Shown piece after piece: positions 11,201 to 22,603 of a DNA stretch of 64,000 nucleotides (the stretch's first letter is position 1; every line of letters starts with the position of its first letter). Position numbers and translations under genes: made by a program. Source of the DNA: Roridomyces roridus (Eukaryota > Basidiomycota > Agaricomycetes > Agaricales > Mycenaceae); contig JARKIF010000007.1 in NCBI GenBank assembly GCA_029378245.1, positions 620,001 to 684,000 of the forward strand, read 5' to 3'. A model generated the notes under the pieces. That model did no database searches. It saw only the letters and a program-made list of their open reading frames with translations, and was not told where the DNA came from.

Positions 11201-11623
11201 GTACGTACACATACTCCGTCCATTTTCTAACCGCATCTCTGACGTCGATTGGTGGAGCAGCTTCGCCACCCGACTACGCGCGGGGGATTACGCTGGTGAG
11301 TCCGAACCCCCGGACTACGGCAGCCAGAGGACGATGACACTGCCGCGGTATGCTACAAATGAAGAGGCTGCGGCGAGCGTCTTGGTTGGATAGGCTAGTT
11401 TGCGGCAGGCCGGCCCTTTCGGAAGTCCACCGGAAGTCCACTATCGAGTGTATTATTTTACAACCCGCTTGCAACCCGCGATCACGTACAAGACCCGGCC
11501 CTGGCTAGATGTCAAAACGTCCAACCGATGTCACAAAAAACTATTGAATACAATCTAACGCCGGCGCTAATGTTTTGCGAGTACCTGTATTACGGCTTCC
11601 GCCCGCCCGCCCTCTCAACCACC

Positions 11624-13169
11624 ATGTCCCACTCTCAGTTGACCCCTCCCCCAAGTGGCATGCGCACAATTCCATGTGGTGGTGTAGACCTTGGGGCCGT
11701 CGACATGATACTCACTACTGGGCTCATCATTGACTCGCGACTGGACGCTGGACAACTGGAAAACAGGCTTGTGACACTCATTGAGCAAAAGTTCCCCAGA
11801 GCGGGAGCGAGAATCGCGCTTCGAAATGGGGTCAGCGCCTTTTGATCTCTTGCCGCTTCAGTTTAACCTTTCAGCAGGCGTACGAGTTCCAAATTCCCGA
11901 AAAATTTGGACCAGACGTGCCATGCGTCAATTTCACCGTCGAAGACCACCCCGAGGCGTACCGTGCCGACCCTTCGCGTCCTACACTCCCAATGGACTTG
12001 AAGGTCCCTTCGCCGTCCCTTCCGTCGCTCTCGAAAGTCCCAGACGCACTGGATCAATACCTGCGTAGCAGCTCGTGTCCACATTCCATCGACGCTGTCA
12101 TCGAATCCAAACTACCGATACTCTATGTCCACGTCTCTTTGTTCGATGACCTTACGTTCATCGGCATCACCGCTTCACATATTGGATTCGACGCCGTCGG
12201 GACGGGCACGTTACTTGATGCGTGGACGCGTCTCATCAACGGCACGAGCATTGGCGCGATCGAGGGCATGCCGTGGGATGTGCAGCCCTTTGCGAGCTTC
12301 GCTGGTCCCACTCAGATCACGAAGCGGCGCGGGTGGTTCGATCTTGGGATTTTATCGCAGATGATGTTCATTGTGTATTTCGTGTGGCGGCTTTTCTGGG
12401 ATTCAAACGAATATGGCGTCTTTGTTCGGGTGCCAAAGGCGTTTTTGGAGGAGGAGAAACGCAAGGTCATGGAGGAATTGAAGGAGAAGGGGTCGGGCGA
12501 GTGGGTTGGGAGCTCTGATGTGCTTACGGCGTGGTGGTACAAGGTGCGTGGCCTGTGCGTCGTGCAACTCGCGTGCCATTGAATGAAATGAAATGAATTC
12601 AGACGGCGCTGGGTCATCGTGTCAAGGACCGCACGTCTTTTCACCTTCACCTGCCCGTGAATTTGCGCGACAAGGCGATCTTTGTCGGCCAGTCTGCCCT
12701 CAAGATTCCGTACATCAACAACGCCGTTGCGTCTATTCCGATTCCTGCCCTACCCGTCAAGGCATTCCACGATGAATCTCTGACCGACCTCGCCATCCAC
12801 ATCCGCCACGCGATTCTCGCGTACAACGCAGACCTCAAGGGGTTACAGGAAGACCTACACTGGCGCTGTGCTCACCCCCTCCAAGTCCTCTTCCCCTGCC
12901 CTCCCGGAGGCGAATATTCCTTCCAAACCAACTGGCGGACCGCCGGATTCGGAGCCCTCGATTTTTCAGGGGCCCAGGTTCGCTGGGATACGAATCAAAA
13001 GGCGCGTGTTGTGTTTGTGTGTCCCGTGGTGACTTCGGGGAAGAACCAACCTATGCGCGGGAGTGGGAGTATCCTGATGGAGGATGAGCAGGTGATTTGG
13101 TTGGCTCAGGTGAAAGGAGCAAAGGATTGGGAGGAGATACGACGGAGTGGGAGTATCGCGTTCGTTTGA
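11624..13169 (+). CDS. HXXXD (BAHD-like) acyltransferase, copy C, intact
   Basis: Exons 11624-11830, 11878-12543 and 12603-13169 give an uninterrupted 479-aa protein. It carries HIGFD (HxxxD catalytic His) in the middle and a LDFSG loop in place of plant DFGWG near residue 390. It ends SGSIAFV, the complete family C-terminus that copies A and B lack or have lost in frame. It should transfer an acyl group from a CoA ester to an alcohol, phenol or amine; fungal trichothecene-type acetyltransferases are distant relatives by motif. As the only intact member it is the best candidate if the cluster product is acylated. It converges with the BTB gene at 13275. Confidence 0.85.
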
Positions 13170-13274
13170 ACTTCCAAGGTCTTTTATTTATTTAGAATAT
13201 TGTAATCTGACATATGTTCGATTCCCTGCGGCGAGAAAGTAGAGGCGTCTGCACGGTTAGGACCTCCAGAACCA

Positions 13275-14345
13275 TCATTCCGTATCATCCAACCGCCGTA
13301 TTCCGAAAAACCCTGGCAGGGCTTCCCATGCTTTGGTGCGAGTACTGTCGAAAGCTTTCTTTCCAGCCTTTGCACACCCGTCACAAAAGTCGAGCGACCA
13401 CTCTTCAGTCCATACATCCAATGCAAAACAGCCTGGGGCATCCGCCGACTGGTTCCAAGCGAGGAAAGCATGAAGCTTGTCGCGTGCTCCCGCGCAATTA
13501 TCCGGCCCTTTGCACGAATGGCAAGGGATGACCTTGTCATCTGTGAGCCACGAGTAGGACTTGTGTTGGAACCTCATAATCTGTGCGAACCCAGCAACGA
13601 GAAATGATTCGAGGTGAGGAGGGAGTGTAACACGCGATCCGTCGGGGCGCTCAATCATCCCGAGGAATATGCTATCCTGCGAATTTCTCCCCTCAGCCTC
13701 AGCACGCCAATCAAGCTAAGAAGAATGCTTACCAGGGAATATATATCCAAACAGTTGTATGCGATGATTGGGAAGCTTGAAAAGCCGAATTCATGCGCCA
13801 AAGCCAGCACGTCAAGCTCCACCCCATTGTGATGCTCTATCTTGGTAAAATCTCTGCCGGTGGCCTCAATCCAGGCATCAAGTTTGTCCGGGTATTCGTA
13901 TTGGATCCGTTGGACCGCATTCGCTTCAGCGGCGGAGATGCCATGTTTGCTCCCCAGCCGCAACATCGCTGCAATCTCGTCGAAAGGTCGCATCTCTTGG
14001 TCTTTGAATCTAGTAGTAACAGCAGCTTCAGAATCCAGGAACATGAGAGCGAGCTCGGTCTTACGGTTCATACAGGACCCCTAGGAACAACTCCCAATCC
14101 TTTGCGCTATCACCAGGCATTTTCACTACCATTTTGTCTGTGGTTGATGGCAGAGATGAGAACATATCCCGCAATGCGTCGGACTCTTTGGCGAGAATGT
14201 CCCGATGGACTCGAAACTGGGTGGATTCGGCTTGGAGGATGATGTCGCCATGGGGCATCCAGATGTGGGACCGAGTGGTCGGACCTTCGTCGATTACTGT
14301 CTCCGATCTTTTCCGCTTTGCGGAGGGAGTTCTTGTGTCTGACAT
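13275..14345 (-). CDS. BTB/POZ domain protein, copy 2
   Basis: Exons 14075-14345, 13733-14019 and 13275-13676 (minus strand) give 319 aa. It is collinear with the BTB gene at 2666, with introns at the same places: after LYEP, and after the tyrosine of the CLDIYSL/CLAAYSP segment. It carries the BTB core (GDIILQAEST.FRVHRDILA), an EIAAMLRLG segment and the C-terminal Cys module CHSCKG...C with FCDGCAKAGK. Start chosen at MSD (14345), as in copy 1; an in-frame ATG lies 9 bp upstream. No frame damage. The two BTB genes bracket the acyltransferase block and face inward, which suggests a local inverted duplication. Confidence 0.85.
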
Positions 14346-14446
14346 CGCTCGCAAGAGATGGTGGAAGAAAACAAGAGAGGATATGACGGATCATTCGATC
14401 ATGATGAGCCCCTTTTCGCCTATCAGCCCCTATTTCGATCTAAACC

Positions 14447-14496
14447 GGTTTGAACTCGACTAGCCCAGTCTCCCCCAATTCCCAAAGTTTCACAAA
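14447..14496 (-). pseudogene. O-methyltransferase C-terminal relic
   Basis: Read on the minus strand, this 50-bp stretch encodes FVKLWELGETGLVEFK, the last exon ending of the O-methyltransferase family. Nothing else of the gene remains beside it. It lies just beyond the end of OMT1 and shows that a further copy once stood here. Confidence 0.7.
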
Positions 14497-14620
14497 CATG
14501 TGCTGGATTATAAAATTTCGCCATGTGGAAAGACTTGATTTGAACTCGACCAAGTACTTCTTCGCTTCGAATTCCGTCTCGACAAGCCGCTTCTGATATC
14601 AGTAACAATACTTGCATGTG

Positions 14621-16364
14621 CTAAGTAGCCATGAGCTTGAACTCGACGACACCAGCCTCACCAATATCCCACAGCTTAGCAAACTCAAACCCGCTCGCGG
14701 CGCCGATCTCTATGAACTCGGCCAAAGTGCGCTCCTGGCTGTTGAGGCAACTCATCATGTTGATGTCCTGGTTGTATGGGCGTATACACCCAATACCCCA
14801 GTTGGGAAGCAGCGGTTCAGGAGCCTGTTGAAGAAAGAAGGCATCAGTAAACCCTGCGGCTCGAAGCCGGCGCACAATTATCGCGTGCGGACCTTTTCAA
14901 CATTGGTGCCGGATTCGGCGGCGGCATATTGCAGGACAAATTCATGGATGAGCAGACGGCTCGACGGCTTGGCCACCGTGCGGATATTGTCTAGAATCTT
15001 CTTGCACTCTGCGAGGGGCCAATCGTGGATGATGTGGCTAAGCTACGTCCGAGTCGTCAATCCAACCATGCATGATTGTCAGAGAGGCCCACGTAGTAGA
15101 CATCGCAGCGTTTCACCGGGGAGTCTTTGAAGAAATCGAGCGGAATGTGCTCCACGCGCTGCTTCAACGCGACGCTGAGATCCTTGTTGTCCGCCAAGCT
15201 CTAAATGGTTCTCCGTCTCAAAAGGTTCAACATCCAACAAAGAAAGATGAACCTGCCTGCTCTCCTCGACAACAGACGGGAGATCCTGAACGACGATCTT
15301 GAGGTGAGGGAACTCCTTGAGCAGACCGATGGTGTGGTGTCCGTATCCACCTCCGACATCGCAGACGACGCTGTTCTTCGGAAGGGTCGCCCAGGGATAA
15401 ACTGTACAAGCTGACGTTGAATCACCATCTTGTGGAAGTGAACCACGCCGCACCCTTGCCAAGCATGCCGTTCCCAGTTACGCGAGCCAAGCCAGTCATG
15501 GCTCGGTTGAACCGCATGGCATATGCAGGATGCTAAAGATCAGGTTGAATACGAAAGAACAACCAGCCAGAATCGACATGACACTCACAGAGGCGTAAAA
15601 GTCGAAAGCCTTGCAACCATACGCCTTCGTGAACGGGCTTCCATCCGGGGTTTGGGAGTGGGTCATCTTAGGATCCTGGAGAGTTTCGTTGAGCGACAGA
15701 GCCGCGCGGCCCATTTCGTCCGTCATATGCCCCACGAATGCCGAAAGCGGGTCCGACGAGACCATCTTCATACTAAGACGGTTGTTGACAAAAACGTTGG
15801 GCTTGACTGGACGAGAATCGGAATGAGAAGGAGGGAATAGACTTGGAATAGACCCACTTTCAGCAAAACAATGCTTCGTGCAGAGGAGACGGAGAACACG
15901 GGCGAGTTTGCCCGAGTCAATGGCCGTGAGCTTGGAGAGCTCGTCGACGTGGACGCCCTCGGGCTTGTCAAGGAGATGGTCCGCGATTTTGGCATCAGTG
16001 GCCACCAGCATACAGGCAGGCTCTTGGATGCCGTAGCATTTCTGTGGGCTTGGTCAGATGGCGTGGCACACAGTGTTGAAGCGAGGCGCACGTTGGCGAT
16101 GACATGCCCGGGGCTCCCGACAGCGAACATGAGCTGTGAGCAGGCCGCATCCAGGGTCTTGACGGCCTTGGCGAGCTTCGGGCGCGTAACGATGGACTCC
16201 ATAGAATCCCACGGCCCACAAGCCGTAGACGACAGCGAAGGCAAGCAGAACCCAGCCGCTGAGTACTCTGCCACAACATCTTTGACGCTGTTGGAAACCA
16301 GCTCGGCGAGGGCGAGGATTTCTGTGAGACCGCTGGCACTGGTGCTTGATGGGGTGGGGGACAT
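14621..16364 (-). CDS. O-methyltransferase OMT1 (COMT-like), intact
   Basis: Eight exons: 16092-16364, 15858-16041, 15589-15806, 15454-15532, 15253-15401, 15093-15200, 14893-15042 and 14621-14824, giving 454 aa with consistent phases. It has an N-terminal helical dimerisation-type region, the SAM-binding motif CDVGGGYGH in exon 5, DLPSVVEE after it, and the catalytic-region HDW (IIHDWPLAECKKIL) in exon 7. This is the plant COMT / fungal O-methyltransferase layout, acting on phenol hydroxyls with SAM. The first two thirds of exon 1 resemble OMT6/OMT7 while the rest resembles OMT2/OMT4, so the gene looks chimeric. It lies downstream of FMO1 on the same strand. A role in methylating the polyketide is inference. 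Confidence 0.88.
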
Positions 16365-17027
16365 GGTGCAATTCAGTCCGAGGACTTGGGTGCGTTCAAG
16401 TTCTTAACTCCCCGGTGCCGGGGAAGGCTCACGCTACGAGCGCGAGTTTTCTATACTTAGTCGATGCCACCATCTTTGTATTCACAGCATTCCGAAGCTG
16501 GCGGAGGAGTCGTAAGTCGCTTCTCTCCGCCGAAATCAAGTCAAGTCGCGCTCCCGCATCAACCCACTAGCCCGCATCCTCCGCGTCTATGCCTCTGCCG
16601 AAACAACAGATTCAGCCTGGCCCTCGCTTTCCTCGCCGCGATGCTCTCCACACAAAACATTCTCATGAAGCGTGGGCTTTGCATTTTGGCGTCCGTGAGT
16701 GGTCATCTTATTTTCTGACATACATATGCCGCGCCCTGTCGCCCGAATTACCAGGTCAGCCGATCGCGTTCGTATAGGTTTGTATGAGCAACATTCATTC
16801 TGCTGACGCGACGTCAGATTCTGACAACCGTTGTGCCCGAGACTCCGAGACTACTCCGAGTCCTTACTGGGGATACTATCTGGTTTTGTCTTTAGGTCGT
16901 GACCTTGATTAAACACAGTTTACTGAGGCCAATACCTTGTTTGGTGAGCCTCCTGCCCTCACTTTGGTGAGGTATCCGAGGAAGCAAGTGGGTGTTGTTC
17001 CCTTTCTTTAGTCTCAGAGAGTTGCCC
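16365..17027. other. intergenic, OMT1 upstream region
   Basis: About 660 bp upstream of OMT1. Short frames occur on both strands, but none has recognisable motifs or splice structure. I see no transposon end or RNA gene. Confidence 0.5.
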
Positions 17028-17095
17028 CCAGATCCAGATGAGATGTTGGACGGACATACGGTGTATGTATACACACGTCGAGGGTTTTGAGTCGA
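17028..17095 (+). pseudogene. DUF6534-type gene C-terminal relic
   Basis: The plus strand reads DPDEMLDGHTVYVYT followed by a stop, clearly related to the C-terminus of the membrane protein at 59481-61120 (SDADEISEGHTVYTHT). Together with the neighbouring repeat and the OMT relic it forms a shrunken copy of the OMT7/DUF6534 border seen at 59.2-59.6 kb. Confidence 0.65.
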
Positions 17096-17099
17096 GGAA

Positions 17100-17172
17100 G
17101 GTTCAATCTGAATGAGCCGTGGGAACACAGTTCGTGATGCACGGTTCAACCGTGGGAATCTTGCCGCGGCTT
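17100..17172 (-). repeat. dispersed 3'-flank repeat, copy 1 (CCCACGGTTGAAC family)
   Basis: Contains two copies of the short inverted motif CCGTGGGAA/TTCCCACGG, about 30-40 bp apart, and ends in a CCGCGGCTT segment. Similar sequence occurs at 20681-20715, 23064-23126, 52101-52180 and 59404-59470, each beside the 3' end or a relic of an O-methyltransferase. Confidence 0.7.
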
Positions 17173-17173
17173 C

Positions 17174-17241
17174 ATGATCAATCAACCGAGCCTCTCTCAA
17201 GTCCCACAGTTTGGCAAATTCCAATCCGCTCGCGGACACCA
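17174..17241 (-). pseudogene. O-methyltransferase C-terminal relic
   Basis: The minus strand encodes VSASGLEFAKLWDLREARLIDH, the family C-terminus, without any upstream exon. It sits directly downstream of FMO1, where the OMT partner of this FMO would be expected by comparison with FMO2-OMT6 and FMO3-OMT7. Confidence 0.7.
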
Positions 17242-17489
17242 CTGTTCAGTCGATTGGTGCTAGTTGCTCAAATCTCTTTTCATTTCCGCTACATAATTGC
17301 TACACAAAGCATTGTTCGGTTCTCGGTGTCTGGCTCATTGATGGCATCTGTGCACTTGAAATAGGGACGGGAAAGAGTGCTTGGGCTAGTCTACATAGTA
17401 CAAGAGGTCTGTATTCAAAAAATTCTGGATTCTGGGGAGGAAGATACGGGATCAGACGGCTTAGCACACCAATTGCAACTTTTTTTTGT

Positions 17490-19813
17490 TCACAACACCA
17501 AAAATCCCTTGAAATAATCCTCCACAACATCCCACGAAGCCCCGTCTAACCCTGGGTTCACGATCCCCACATTCCCGTCCGGACGAACAACGACAATTCC
17601 CCCACTCACTAAATCCACATCCCACTTTTGGTGCAGAGGGTGAAGCAAGATTCCCGCGGCGGCCTTGAGACTGATAATGTCCGTCTCCGCGATGGAAGGC
17701 GTGTGCGCCGTATGATCCACGTACGGTGATAGACAGGGGATGTCATCGTTGTAGAGCCGAGTCGTATCGAATAGGGTTGCTCGTTTCTTGGTGGGTAAAA
17801 TGGCGGATATAGTGGGCAGGTCGAGCACTCGATGAACGAGGTTGGCGAATTCGATGGAGAGGTGCGATGTTGTCGTGAGCCCGACGAAACGAACCACCTT
17901 CTCTGCCCTATCGCCCAGCTGGTCCCAGATTCCGCCCTGTCGAAAGACTAAATCTCGCAATCCGGTCAACTCCTGGACTCGGCCCAGGGCGGTAAGATCG
18001 CTGAGGCAGATGAAGACAGTGAACCTGCCATCGTAAGGCGCGGCGTCGAGGATGTTGCAAGGACACCCGTCGCTGTACCTCCTCACGCCGGCAGGAAGGA
18101 GCCGCCGGCCAACAATCAAACCCTGGCCCCCGACGAGATCCAGCATCGCCGAGCGACTCTTCGGCGGGACATTCCCAACCAAATCGCTCGCTGGATAGGT
18201 GATATCCGTCCCCGCCTGGAACGCCAAGTGTTTCCGTATATAAGCGACGAGCTTCTGCATCTGCTCGGGGGACTCGGATGCGCCGCCTTGCTTGGCGTGC
18301 AGCTCGATGAGCTGCGCGTCCATCACTAGTAGACGGACAGCGACACCGCGGCGCTCGAGAGCATAAGTGGAAAGTATCTTTGGTTGTGCAAATCCGCTAT
18401 GCACAAGGGCAATCTTGATGGCGAGGTTGTGGGCGTCCATGAGGGACGTGTTCATCCCGAGGGCACCTGATTAGTTCGTTAGACATGCGGAAAAAAAAGA
18501 ATCATCGAACCTTTGGGACTGTGTAGATGCGCGGCATCGCCGGCCAAAAAGATACGCTGATGCACATCGAAAGCCGACGCAATACGTTGGCCCACATTGT
18601 ACACCGTGAACCAGTTGACTTCGTCCCAGGTTATTGTATACGGCTGGAAAACTTGATGGACCTTGGCCACAACATCTTCCATGGACGGCGTTGCTCCCGT
18701 CGCAGACATCTCACAATAAAATCGACAGCAGTTTTGGCCGTGAATATCTTCACGGGGGATCACGAGGATGGCGCCGTCTTTCGCTGAGACGATGCTGCGA
18801 GGCAATTCAGTTAGCAGAGCGGAAGCGTTTTACTAATATACGCACGGGACTTTCTTGACGTCGGGAAAATCTGTCTTGAATCCCAGAACATCCATTGCAC
18901 ACCAGAGAGAATCGTGCGCGTCCCCTTGGAATTTGACGCCGTACTTCTCGAGAGAACGACGGACCTTGCTGCGTCCACCGTCACAGCCAACAACATACCG
19001 CGCGCGGACCTCGCGCAGTTCACCGTATTGTGATTTGAGGGTGACAACCACGGGCTCGGAGCTGGGGTTTGTTTCGTCTAGATGCGCGTCGACGAAAGCC
19101 CAGGGACGGGCAACGGTGGCGCCGCAGATGGCTGTAGTGGCCTCGGTGAGCGTCTTCTCTACCAATCCTTGACGAATGGCTAGCCTATATGATGTGAGCA
19201 TTGCAAACAGTAGAGATGGCCCGGGCAACTGACGTATACAACTCCTCGATATCCAACTCTTTCTCAAAAAAGTCGCTGATCGTTGTCCACGTCGGAGGGT
19301 TGGCCGTCATGTCCTGAAAACACAGTCTTAGCGCGGCATTTCTCCCAAAAAAATCACTGACCCAGAAAGTACGTTGGTAGAGTCGTTGTCCTTGTGCAGC
19401 CATACTCTCCGCGATACCGAGGGAGCGGAGGATTTCGGTGGTCCTGGTAAGCATATATCATCATGCACCTTCAAGTTAACTATCCAACCTTACCGGCAGA
19501 GGAGTGCATCCCCGCGTCCCCATGCGTGGTCAATGAAGTGATTCGAATCGACGATCAAGGGGCGGATGCCCAGCTTCGCCAGGCAGAACTACACAGACGG
19601 TGATGTGAGGATGTCAAAAAGGAAGCGTTGCTGTGACTTACAGCAAGAAGGGTTCCGGCGGGACCTGGCGAGTTATCAGATACTTGAAGAGCTTGAAGAT
19701 GAATGGATGATGTACACACCTGCTCCAGCTATGAGAACCGGATGGACCTCCCCTGGCGGCCCAAACGTCGTAGCAAAGCTGCTGCCGCTACTCGTCGTCG
19801 TGGATGAAGACAT
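17490..19813 (-). CDS. FAD-dependent aromatic hydroxylase FMO1 (phenol 2-monooxygenase-like)
   Basis: Reading from 19813 (MSSSTTT...), eight exons build a protein of about 650 aa. The FAD motif GAGPAG is split by the first intron. It also has the DG motif (VVGCDGGRSKVRR), the GD motif (FLAGDAAHLHSP), and a long C-terminal part of the thioredoxin-like kind seen in phenol hydroxylases (GRRLLPAGVRR, then VVVRPDGNVGI). Class A flavin monooxygenases of this type hydroxylate phenols ortho or para using NADPH and O2, and some do so with loss of a carboxyl. All joins keep frame, so it is intact. FMO2 and FMO3 are close copies with identical intron positions. A TATATAAGG box lies at 19891-19899. Confidence 0.85.
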
Positions 19814-19890
19814 GAAAGCGTGCGATCGCGAGCAGTCCTTGGAAGGAAAGCGGGGGAGATGTGTGAGTGGTCCCATGGCTAGATCACCAC

Positions 19891-19899
19891 CTTATATAC
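19891..19899 (-). promoter_or_regulatory. putative TATA box of FMO1
   Basis: TATATAAGG on the minus strand, about 80 bp before the FMO1 ATG. FMO2 and FMO3 have a similar ATAAGGTG element at the corresponding position. Confidence 0.4.
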
Positions 19900-20492
19900 C
19901 CAACGCACGACTCACGATTAGAGATATCCCCGGCTGACTGTGGCATCCGGGGGAATCGCGGCGAATGTCGTCGTTGTGGTCAGGTTCAGAGGCAGTTCAA
20001 TTTATTGATCAAAAATTGTTCGGCATCGTGATGTAATGCCGCCCAACGCCGGCCGGGATGGGCTCGATTTTATTGCCAGAGCAGAGTAAGGGTGGCCTTT
20101 GCAGAGGCATACCTTAGTGGCACTCAAGCGGCCTACAGAGAGAGCTAAAATATTCTCAGTGTCAAAACGGCGTCGCATTTCCGGCAGCAGCTCATTCGTC
20201 GGCACGCCCCTGCGCTTTACTAGTAGCGCCGTTTCCAGGCATTTTAGGGCAGCCTCCGCTCCGAGTTAGAAGAGAATCACGACGAGTACGGAACACGTGG
20301 TTAGGTATCACTGACGAGAAAACGAGAAGAGAACGTTGCTAGTACAAGGATATGTGGTCGGGTATTTGTATTCATCCACCAACGAGAAGACGAAAGGGGA
20401 ACATTGCTAGTACAAGGACATCTGGTTGAGTAATCATCTTATATATATCTACTCGACGAGGGAACCTTGATATTGCGGAGAGAGTCATTCAT

Positions 20493-20597
20493 TAGAGCGC
20501 CGAGAAAGAAGTCTCGGTCAAATCGGTGTCGCCGGCATAGAGAATGGAATTCGGGCAGCAGTGAAATTGGTTTCAGTCGTCAGCATGCCCTGACCTC
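20493..20597. repeat. direct repeat flanking OMT2, downstream copy
   Basis: About 100 bp starting ATTAGAGCGCCGAGAAAGAAG and including GGTCAAATCGGTGTCG and TTCGGGCAGCAGT. It recurs at 22604-22688 on the other side of OMT2 with small gaps, so OMT2 lies between two direct repeats. Confidence 0.65.
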
Positions 20598-20680
20598 ACG
20601 TTGATATGCTGTTGTGGTAAAATTGGCGCGGATGTCATATAGGCATAATATGAACCGTTTATATGAGTTGAGGAGTCCGA

Positions 20681-20715
20681 TACACAATTCAACCGTGGGA
20701 ATGTTGTCGCGGCTT
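20681..20715 (-). repeat. dispersed 3'-flank repeat, copy 2
   Basis: CACAATTCAACCGTGGGAAT followed by GTTGTCGCGGCTT, the same family as at 17.1, 23.1, 52.1 and 59.4 kb. Confidence 0.65.
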
Positions 20716-20788
20716 AAATTCAATCAACCTAGCACAGAACATTGCTAGTACAAAGACACGTGGTTGGGTATTCATCTACATATTCTAC

Positions 20789-22514
20789 TCAAGCCATGGG
20801 CCTAAGCTCAACAACACCGGCCTCCCCGAGATCCCACAGCTTCACAAACTCAAACCCGCTCGCCGCGCCGATCTCGGTGAACTCGGCCAGGATGCGCTCC
20901 TGGCTGTTGAGGCAAACCATCATGTTGATGTCCTGGTTGTACTGCCGTACACGCCCGATGCCCCAGTTCGGAAGCAGCGGTTCAGGAGCCTGTTTAAAAA
21001 CAAGGAAAGGCATCAGTACACACTGCGGCTCCAGACCGGCGCACGCAATTCTGGCGTGCGGACCTTTTCAACATTGCTGCTGGATTCGGCGGCGGCATAT
21101 TGCAGGACAAATTCATGGATGAGCAGACGGCTCGACGGTTTGGCGACCTTGCGGATATTGTCTAGAATCTTCTTGCACTCTGCGAGGGGCCAGTCGTGGA
21201 TGATGTGGCTGAGCTACGTCCGAGTCGTCAATCCAACCATGCATGATTGTCAGAGAGGCCAACGTAGTAGACATCGCAGTGTTTCACCGGGGAGTCTTTG
21301 AAGGAATCAAGCGGAATGTGCTTCACGCGCTGCTTCAACGCGACACTGAGATTCCTGTTGTCCTCCAAGCTCTATAAATTGTTTTTGCGTCAAAATATTC
21401 AGCGTCCCTGAAATGAACGACGAACCTGCCTTCCCTCCTCGACAACAGACGAGAGATCCTGAACGACGATCTGGAGGTGAGGGAAATCCTTGAGCAAATC
21501 GATGGTGCTGTGGCCGTAACCACCTCCGACATCGCAGACGATAGTGTCCGTTGGAAGGGCCGCCCAGGGATAGACTGTACGAGTTCAATCTCCATCCCCC
21601 AGTCTAGCTTAGCTGCTTGTTGAGCCTAACGTACCCTTGCCGAGCATGCCGTTCCCAACCACGCCAGCCAAACCAGTCATGGCTCGGTTGAATCGCATGG
21701 CATGTGCTGGATGCTAAGGCTCAAGTTGAATGTAGAAAAACGGGGATCGACATTGTACTCACAGAACCGAAAAACTCGAAAGCCTTGCAACCATACGCCT
21801 TTTTGAATGGGCTCGCATCGGGGGTCTGAGAGTGGGTCATCTCAGGATCCTGGAGGGTCTCGTTGAGCGAGAGAGCTGCGCGGCCCGCCTCGTCCGTGAT
21901 ATGCCCCACGAATGCCGAAAGCGGGTCGGATGAAACCATCTTCATGCTGAGACGGTTGTTGACGAAAACGTTGGGCTTGACTGTTACTTTCGTGAGAATC
22001 GGCATCAACGACGCAGGCAATTGATGTACTCTCAGCAAAACAGTGCTTCGTGCAGAGGAGACGGAGAACACGGGCCAGTTTGCCCGAGTTGATACCCATG
22101 AGCTTGGAGAGCTCGTCAACGTGAACGCCCTCGGGCTTGTCGAGGAGATGGTCCGCAATTTTGGCATCAGCGGCGACCAGCATGCAGGCAGGCTCTTGGA
22201 TGCCATAAGATTTCTGTGCCCTTGTTCAGATCTCAGACCGCAAACTGTGATGAAGCGAGTCGTACGTTGGCGATGACATGCCCGGGGCTCCCGACGGTGT
22301 ACATGAGCTGTGAGCAGGCGGCGTCCAAGGTCTTGATGGCCTTGGCGAACTTCGGGGGCGTCGATTCAGGAGTCTCGAATGGGCCGGGGGTGGTGGAGGA
22401 CAGAGAGGGGAGGTTGACACCGGCAGCACCGTAGTCGGCGACGACATCTTTGACGGTGCTGGATATCAAGTCGGCGAGAGCGACGATTTCTGCGAGACCA
22501 GACTTTTGGGACAT
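20789..22514 (-). CDS. O-methyltransferase OMT2 (COMT-like), intact
   Basis: Eight exons: 22266-22514, 22030-22213, 21763-21980, 21635-21713, 21426-21574, 21264-21371, 21064-21213 and 20789-20989, giving 445 aa. Internal exon lengths are the same as in OMT1 (184, 218, 79, 149, 108, 150). The SAM motif CDVGGGYGH and HDW are present. Exon 1 is almost identical to that of OMT4 on the other side of the PKS, so the two are inverted duplicates. No frame damage, making this the functional partner of that pair, since OMT4 has a one-base loss. A TATAAA lies 48 bp before the ATG. SAM-dependent methylation of a phenol is the expected reaction. Confidence 0.88.
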
Positions 22515-22561
22515 GGTCGTGAAGTTGCGAGTTGCTGTGGATCCTCCGAAAAGAGAGAAGC

Positions 22562-22567
22562 TTTATA
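22562..22567 (-). promoter_or_regulatory. TATA box of OMT2
   Basis: TATAAA on the minus strand, 48 bp upstream of the OMT2 ATG, within a stretch (ATATAAAG, CTCTC, GGATCCACA, CTTCAC) shared with OMT4 at exactly the same spacing. Confidence 0.55.
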
Positions 22568-22603
22568 TCGCGGAAACAAGACGATCATGAGTGAATGAAG
22601 TGA

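Larger units (their letters stand above)
20320..20775. repeat. three copies of an OMT2-type 3' UTR segment
   Basis: The string GAACATTGCTAGTACAA and its flanks (then GACA..TGGTTGGGTA) occurs near 20335, 20400 and 20738. The last is the 3' flank of OMT2, and the same sequence (reversed) follows OMT4 near 44230. The extra copies look like leftovers of duplicated gene ends. Confidence 0.6.

Noticed and set aside
14621..14824. OMT1 as a pseudogene because of stops in the region 14825-14892
   Set aside because: Those stops fall in a normal intron with GT (after EK) and CAACAG ends. Exon lengths match OMT2 exactly.
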